In this document: positions 5,780-9,208 of the stretch, one piece after another
Numbering within the stretch: the stretch's first letter is position 1
How the letters are laid out: every line of letters begins with the position of its first letter
Assembly (NCBI GenBank): GCA_913776405.1
Contig: CAJYOV010000082.1
Coordinates: 1-9,208 of the forward strand
DNA length: 9,208 nt
Direction of reading: 5' to 3'
DNA from: Pseudobdellovibrionaceae bacterium
GTDB taxonomy: Bacteria; Bdellovibrionota; Bdellovibrionia; Bdellovibrionales; JAMPXM01
Made by a program: the position numbers and the translations under genes
The notes under the pieces: model-generated
What the model saw: the letters and a program-made list of their open reading frames with translations, nothing else
The model's database searches: none
Told to the model about the DNA's origin: nothing

Positions 5780-6751
5780 TTAGTGTGCGAGGAGTTTTTT
5801 GAACTCTTCGGTCAAAGCAGGGACGATCTCGAAGGCGTCGCCGACGATTCCGTAAGTTGCTTTTTGGAAGATCGGTGCGTTTGCGTCTTTGTTGATGGCA
5901 ACGATGACTTTCGAGCCGCTCATGCCGGCCAAGTGCTGGATGGCGCCCGAGATCCCGATCGCGATGTAGAGAGTTGGCGCAACAGTTTTACCTGTTTGGC
6001 CGACCTGCATCGTATGTGGAACCCAGCCAGCGTCGACGATCGCGCGAGAGGCGCCCGCAGTCGCGCCGAGAACGTTCGCAAGGTCCTCAACGATTTTAAA
6101 ACCAGCAGCATCCTTCAAACCACGACCACCTGAAACGATGATGTTTGCTTCGGTGAGATCGAGTTTGCCAGACGTGCCTTTGACGATTTCTTTTACGAGA
6201 GTCTTCAAATCTTTTGCAGGCATCGAAACGGCTTCGACCGAAGGCGTTTTCGCTGCCGTTGCAGGCGTGATTGAAAGCTGGTTTGGACGCATGAGAACGA
6301 TCTTCGTCGGGCTGTTCTCGAACGCAACTTCAGCCGTGCATTTGCCTGAATACATCGGGCGGCGTGCTTTCACGTCGCCAGAGCCTGAGATTTCAAGCTC
6401 TGTACAATCGCTCGTAACGCCGACGTTCATGTGCGCAGCTACGCGAGGGAAGAGATCGCGCGCAAGCATTGTTGACGAAGCGAGAACGACAGCTGGCTTT
6501 TGAGCTGTGAGGACGCCAGAGACAACTTCCGCGAAGAGTTCAGGGTTGTACTGGTCGAGTTTCGCGTCGTCGGCTGCGAAAACTTGGTCAACACCTTCTT
6601 TACCGAGTTGATCGGCCAAACCCTTTGCGCCCGAACCGAGAGCAAGAGCTTGGATTTTCAAACCCGATTTGCGAGCGGCTGAAAGAAGCTCGAGTGTTCC
6701 CTTTTTCAACTGGCCGTTTGCGAATTCAGCAAAAACTAAAACTTGAGACAT
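5780..6751 (-). CDS. etfA: Electron transfer flavoprotein alpha subunit
   Basis: FAD-carrying subunit of the soluble ETF heterodimer, which takes electrons from acyl-CoA and other flavin dehydrogenases and passes them to ETF:quinone oxidoreductase. At 323 residues it has the expected length. The N-terminal domain begins SQVLVFAEF. The C-terminal FAD domain shows all the usual blocks: VSGGRGL at 206-212, [11 protein letters not shown] at 233-243, QVGQTGK at 249-255, [12 protein letters not shown] at 266-277 and [11 protein letters not shown] at 285-295. T260 replaces the acidic residue usual in VAP(D/E)LY. ATG 6751 has AAGGA about 8 nt upstream. It begins 32 nt after the etfB stop, in the normal etfB-etfA order of one operon, and is closed by the terminator at 5721-5749. 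Confidence 0.97.
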   Translation of the reverse strand: MSQVLVFAEFANGQLKKGTLELLSAARKSGLKIQALALGSGAKGLADQLGKEGVDQVFAADDAKLDQYNPELFAEVVSGVLTAQKPAVVLASSTMLARDLFPRVAAHMNVGVTSDCTELEISGSGDVKARRPMYSGKCTAEVAFENSPTKIVLMRPNQLSITPATAAKTPSVEAVSMPAKDLKTLVKEIVKGTSGKLDLTEANIIVSGGRGLKDAAGFKIVEDLANVLGATAGASRAIVDAGWVPHTMQVGQTGKTVAPTLYIAIGISGAIQHLAGMSGSKVIVAINKDANAPIFQKATYGIVGDAFEIVPALTEEFKKLLAH

Positions 6752-6783
6752 GGAGTGAATCCTTTGGGAGGAGTTGAAAGAGT

Positions 6784-7560
6784 TTAAAGAACCTTGGCTT
6801 CTTCACGAAGAAGCTTAGCCAGCTCTGCCGCTTGCGCTTTTGCATCGCCAGCGAGCATTTTGACCGCAGGCTTTTCGGCCGGCATCTGGAAGTTTTTATG
6901 GCGAACGCGGATGTCGGCAGCCGAAACGCCAACGCCGTCGAGGGTCAGTTCTTTGATCGCCTTCTTTTTAGCTTTCATGATGCCCGGAAGAGACGCGTAG
7001 CGAGGCATGTTCAAGCCTTTGTTTGCGCCGATCACGGCAGGTGACTTCATCTGAGTGACTTCGCGAGTACCACCTTCAACTTCGCGTTCGGCCGTTGCCA
7101 TACCTTCTGCAACTTCGAGCTTCGAAACCACAGTGGCTTGCGCTGCGCCCAAGTTTTCAGCAAGCATTTGACTGACTGATGCTGCGTTGTCGTCGATTGC
7201 AAGTTTGCCGGTTAAAACAAAAGTGAATTCGCCTTCGGCTTTGATGGCGCCCGCAAGAGCTTTTGCAGTTGCCGATGGGTCTAGGTCTTCTGGCGCGTCG
7301 ATTACGACTGCGTCATCCGCACCCATTGCGAGAGCGGTACGGAGAGTTTCAACCACACGGGTCTTTGGACCTACCGAGAACACGGTTACGCTTTGCGCTT
7401 TGCCAGCCTCTTTCATTTTAATCGCTTCTTCGACGGCGAACTCGTCGTATGGGTTCATAACCCATTTAACTCCGGTGAAATCGACACCCGAATTGTCGGG
7501 CTTGAGCTTAATTTTGGTTTCCGTGTCTGGAACCTGCTTGATGCAGACGAATACTTTCAT
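6784..7560 (-). CDS. etfB: Electron transfer flavoprotein beta subunit
   Basis: Partner of EtfA in the ETF heterodimer, 258 residues, the typical size. It starts MKVFVCIKQVPDTE, the standard beta-subunit N-terminus. Family blocks are VMNPYDEFAVEEA at 34-46, ALAMGADDAVVI at 77-88, LTGKLAIDDN at 116-125 and the LNMPRYASLPGIMKAKKK block at 183-200, which in this family includes the loop that docks onto partner dehydrogenases. The common D-D-D of the adenine-nucleotide site is D-D-N here, and LNEPRY is LNMPRY. The frame is open for 28 more codons upstream, but ATG 7560 is right: it has a perfect GGAGG (7571-7567) 6 nt away, fits the family N-terminus, and a promoter lies within the extension. Confidence 0.97.
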   Translation of the reverse strand: MKVFVCIKQVPDTETKIKLKPDNSGVDFTGVKWVMNPYDEFAVEEAIKMKEAGKAQSVTVFSVGPKTRVVETLRTALAMGADDAVVIDAPEDLDPSATAKALAGAIKAEGEFTFVLTGKLAIDDNAASVSQMLAENLGAAQATVVSKLEVAEGMATAEREVEGGTREVTQMKSPAVIGANKGLNMPRYASLPGIMKAKKKAIKELTLDGVGVSAADIRVRHKNFQMPAEKPAVKMLAGDAKAQAAELAKLLREEAKVL

Positions 7561-7566
7561 ATGGGG

Positions 7567-7571
7567 CCTCC
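7567..7571 (-). promoter_or_regulatory. Ribosome-binding site of etfB
   Basis: GGAGG on the minus strand, 6 nt before ATG 7560. It settles the start against the 28-codon in-frame upstream extension. Confidence 0.9.
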
Positions 7572-7582
7572 GGCTTAGAGTG

Positions 7583-7611
7583 TTTATGTCAGAGAAGTTC
7601 TCGGCACTCAA
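7583..7611 (-). promoter_or_regulatory. Probable sigma70-type promoter of etfBA
   Basis: On the minus strand, TTGAGT (7611-7606), a 17-nt spacer, and CATAAA (7588-7583), each 4/6 to consensus. The predicted start of transcription near 7576 leaves a very short leader that holds just the GGAGG site. Confidence 0.55.
7592..7602. repeat. 11-bp palindrome inside the etfB promoter spacer (possible operator)
   Basis: GAGAAGTTCTC is a perfect inverted repeat (GAGAA-G-TTCTC) placed between the proposed -35 and -10 of etfB. A protein bound there would block RNA polymerase. No regulator gene is visible in the window and the repeat is short, so this is only a candidate. Confidence 0.35.
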
Positions 7612-7637
7612 CCCCCGGATAGTTTTGAACTGAGCTC

Positions 7638-7665
7638 TGGACACATCGCCGTGCGCGGAGTTAAT
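7638..7665 (+). promoter_or_regulatory. Possible promoter of the sdhCA operon
   Basis: TGGACA (7638-7643, 5/6 to the -35 consensus), a 16-nt spacer, and GTTAAT (7660-7665, 4/6 to the -10). It would start transcription near 7672, giving a leader of about 48 nt. The leader contains the palindrome AACCGGTT (7683-7690), which could be an operator or chance. The region is AT-rich from 7660 to 7684, and other -10 choices (GATAGT at 7665-7670) exist. Confidence 0.35.
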
Positions 7666-7705
7666 GATAGTTAATTGAAAACAACCGGTTAACGCTGTTA
7701 CGCAG

Positions 7706-7711
7706 TAAGGA
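7706..7711 (+). promoter_or_regulatory. Ribosome-binding site of sdhC
   Basis: TAAGGA lies 8 nt before GTG 7720 but only 2 nt before the in-frame TTG 7714. It therefore points to the GTG as the start. Confidence 0.7.
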
Positions 7712-7719
7712 TTTTGCTC

Positions 7720-8379
7720 GTGATTGGTTTCTTCAGCTCCTCAATTGGACGCAAGCAGGTGATGGGCGTTTCGGGACTCGTTTGGAGTCTCTTCGTTCTC
7801 ACACACATGGCGGGGAACATGCTCATTCTCGTCAGCGCGGATGCTTACAACAAGTATGGCCATACTCTCGTTTCGAACCCTTTATTGCCAGTTGCGGAAC
7901 TCGCTTTGGTTGTCTTCCTCGCGATGCACGTCATCGACGGGGTTTGGCTCACAATCGAGAACAAGCGCGCACGTCCTCAGAAATACGCGATGCCGACAAA
8001 CGGTAAGAAGAAAGCGCGTTTCCAATCGAAGTTCATGATCTTCCACGGATCACTTCTTTTGGTCTTCATCATTACGCACTTGATTACGTTCAAATACGGC
8101 ACGCACTACGAAACGACGGTCGACGGTGTCGTCATGCGTGATCTTCACCGACTCGTCATCGAAGTGTTTCAGCAACCGGGCTACGTGTTTTGGTATGCGG
8201 TGAGCATGGTGGCGGTGGGTCTTCACTTGAGCCATGGCTTCTACTCGTCGTTTGCGTCGCTTGGTATTTTCCATTCGCGCTTCTCGCCGATGTTAAGCAA
8301 GTTCGGTTACCTCTACGCCTTCATCGTCGCGGCAGGTTTCTTGTCGCAACCAATCTACGTTTACTTCTTCGCGCACTAA
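7720..8379 (+). CDS. sdhC: Succinate dehydrogenase cytochrome b subunit (Bacillus-type, di-heme)
   Basis: Membrane anchor of succinate:quinone oxidoreductase, carrying heme b and the quinone site. From GTG 7720 it has 219 residues. Five hydrophobic helices lie at about 17-39, 57-79, 106-125, 155-177 and 195-216, the layout of the single-anchor (B. subtilis SdhC / cytochrome b558) type, not the two-subunit E. coli type. Candidate heme ligands are H29 (LTHMAGN), H70 (AMHVIDG), H120 (ITHLITF) and H169 or H172 (GLHLSHG), one per helix I-IV, suggesting two hemes. A lysine-rich loop (NGKKKAR, 94-100) joins helices II and III. It is followed after 15 nt by sdhA in the same operon, with a GGAAGGG ribosome site in the gap. 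Confidence 0.93.
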   Translation: MIGFFSSSIGRKQVMGVSGLVWSLFVLTHMAGNMLILVSADAYNKYGHTLVSNPLLPVAELALVVFLAMHVIDGVWLTIENKRARPQKYAMPTNGKKKARFQSKFMIFHGSLLLVFIITHLITFKYGTHYETTVDGVVMRDLHRLVIEVFQQPGYVFWYAVSMVAVGLHLSHGFYSSFASLGIFHSRFSPMLSKFGYLYAFIVAAGFLSQPIYVYFFAH

Positions 8380-8394
8380 GGAAGGGCTTTAAGA

Positions 8395-9208
8395 ATGAAA
8401 CTCGACGGAAAAGTACCTCCAGGGGAACTCGAAAAAAAGTGGTCTCAATACAAGTTCGACATGAAGCTTGTGAACCCAGCGAACAAGCGAAAACACGAGA
8501 TCATCGTTGTCGGCACGGGTCTCGCCGGCGCGTCGGCTTCGGCGACACTCGCGGAACTCGGCTACAAAGTTAAAACGTTCTGCATTCACGAATCACCTCG
8601 CCGCGCTCACTCGATCGCAGCGCAAGGTGGTATCAACGCCGCGAAGAACTACCAAAACGACGGCGACTCGGTATACCGCTTGTTCTACGACACGGTTAAG
8701 GGCGGCGACTTCCGCGCTCGCGAAGCAAACGTCTACCGTCTCGCAGAAATTTCGCCTTCGATTATCGATCAGTGTGTCGCGCAAGGTGTTCCGTTCGCCC
8801 GAGAATACGGCGGCGCTCTCACAAACCGTTCATTCGGTGGCGCACAAGTGTCTCGTACGTTCTACGCTCGCGGCCAGACGGGCCAACAGCTGTTGATCGG
8901 CGCCTACCAAGCGATGATGAGACAAGTTCACGCCAAAGGCGTTGAGCTTTATACTCGTCGCGAGATGCTCGATCTTGTCATGGTCGACGGAGCGGCACGC
9001 GGGGTCGTTGTTCGAAACCTTGTGACTGGTGAGCTCGAATCTCACGCGGCGGACGCCGTGATTCTTGCTACTGGCGGCTATGGCAACGTCTTCTATCTCT
9101 CTACGAACGCGAAACAATCCAATGCGACGGCGGCTTGGCGTGCACATAAAAAAGGCGCCTACTTCGCAAACCCTTGCTTCACGCAAATTCACCCGACATG
9201 CATTCCAG
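8395..9208 (+). CDS. sdhA: Succinate dehydrogenase flavoprotein subunit, cut off by right window edge
   Basis: Catalytic flavoprotein of succinate dehydrogenase (or fumarate reductase), oxidising succinate to fumarate on the cytoplasmic face. The 271 visible codons are all open; this subtype usually has about 630-650, so less than half is seen. Features are the nucleotide-binding [12 protein letters not shown] at 38-49, the FAD-attachment block R70-A-H72-S-I-A-A-Q-G-G with H72 as the covalent flavin ligand, the second dinucleotide-fold block [13 protein letters not shown] at 221-233, and QIHPT at 264-268 of the active site. A leader of about 33 residues before the FAD fold and the AHSIAAQGG form fit the Bacillus/Bacteroides-type enzymes paired with a five-helix anchor. 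ATG 8395 has GGAAGGG upstream. sdhB would be expected next, outside the window. Confidence 0.96.
   Translation, partial: MKLDGKVPPGELEKKWSQYKFDMKLVNPANKRKHEIIVVGTGLAGASASATLAELGYKVKTFCIHESPRRAHSIAAQGGINAAKNYQNDGDSVYRLFYDTVKGGDFRAREANVYRLAEISPSIIDQCVAQGVPFAREYGGALTNRSFGGAQVSRTFYARGQTGQQLLIGAYQAMMRQVHAKGVELYTRREMLDLVMVDGAARGVVVRNLVTGELESHAADAVILATGGYGNVFYLSTNAKQSNATAAWRAHKKGAYFANPCFTQIHPTCIP

Noticed and set aside
7561..7644. In-frame 28-codon upstream extension of etfB
   Set aside because: The family begins at MKVFVCIKQVPDTE, a perfect GGAGG sits before ATG 7560, and the probable promoter lies within the extension.
7714..7719. TTG 7714 as the start of sdhC
   Set aside because: It is only 2 nt from the TAAGGA site; GTG 7720 has the right 8-nt spacing.

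Overview
The window (roughly half G+C, densely packed, mostly minus-strand genes) looks like chromosomal core sequence from a Gram-negative, aerobically respiring bacterium of the Bdellovibrionota / former Deltaproteobacteria. The reasons are a Bacillus-type succinate dehydrogenase (five-helix cytochrome b subunit followed by a long-form flavoprotein), a divergent electron-transfer-flavoprotein pair, and a periplasmic chaperone cluster with signal peptides and a lipoprotein. The taxonomic placement is inferred from gene content and protein style, not from a search. No tRNA, rRNA, insertion sequence, CRISPR array or phage gene was seen, and no stretch over about 160 bases lacks a gene.

Layout. 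On the minus strand, reading right to left from about 7560: etfB and etfA (electron transfer flavoprotein), then a strong intrinsic terminator. Next come a DUF374-type lysophospholipid acyltransferase, a periplasmic parvulin-type isomerase, a second parvulin-type isomerase that is a predicted lipoprotein, a SurA-like chaperone, pdxA (vitamin B6 synthesis), and a phosphomannomutase/phosphoglucomutase that runs off the left edge. On the plus strand from 7720: sdhC, then sdhA, which runs off the right edge. etfB and sdhC diverge from a shared region of about 160 bp that carries both promoters.

How they work together. ETF collects electrons from flavoprotein dehydrogenases and succinate dehydrogenase collects them from succinate. 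Both feed the quinone pool, so the divergent pair is a respiratory entry module. The acyltransferase, the three SurA/parvulin proteins and the sugar phosphomutase all fit envelope building (lipid or LPS acylation, outer-membrane protein folding, activated sugars). The surA-pdxA adjacency matches the E. coli lptD-surA-pdxA operon.

Most unusual part. The middle isomerase gene (4186..3188, minus) has two strange signals near its 5' end. One is a perfect 11-bp hairpin followed by six T's, the form of an intrinsic terminator, lying inside codons 10-20. The other is an in-frame TAG at codon 57, after which the reading frame and the protein homology continue intact to the natural stop. In the same cluster, the first isomerase has lost about ten residues from its parvulin domain, and SurA lacks both active-site histidines. 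This is the part of the window most worth checking. I do not see a wholly new multi-gene system.
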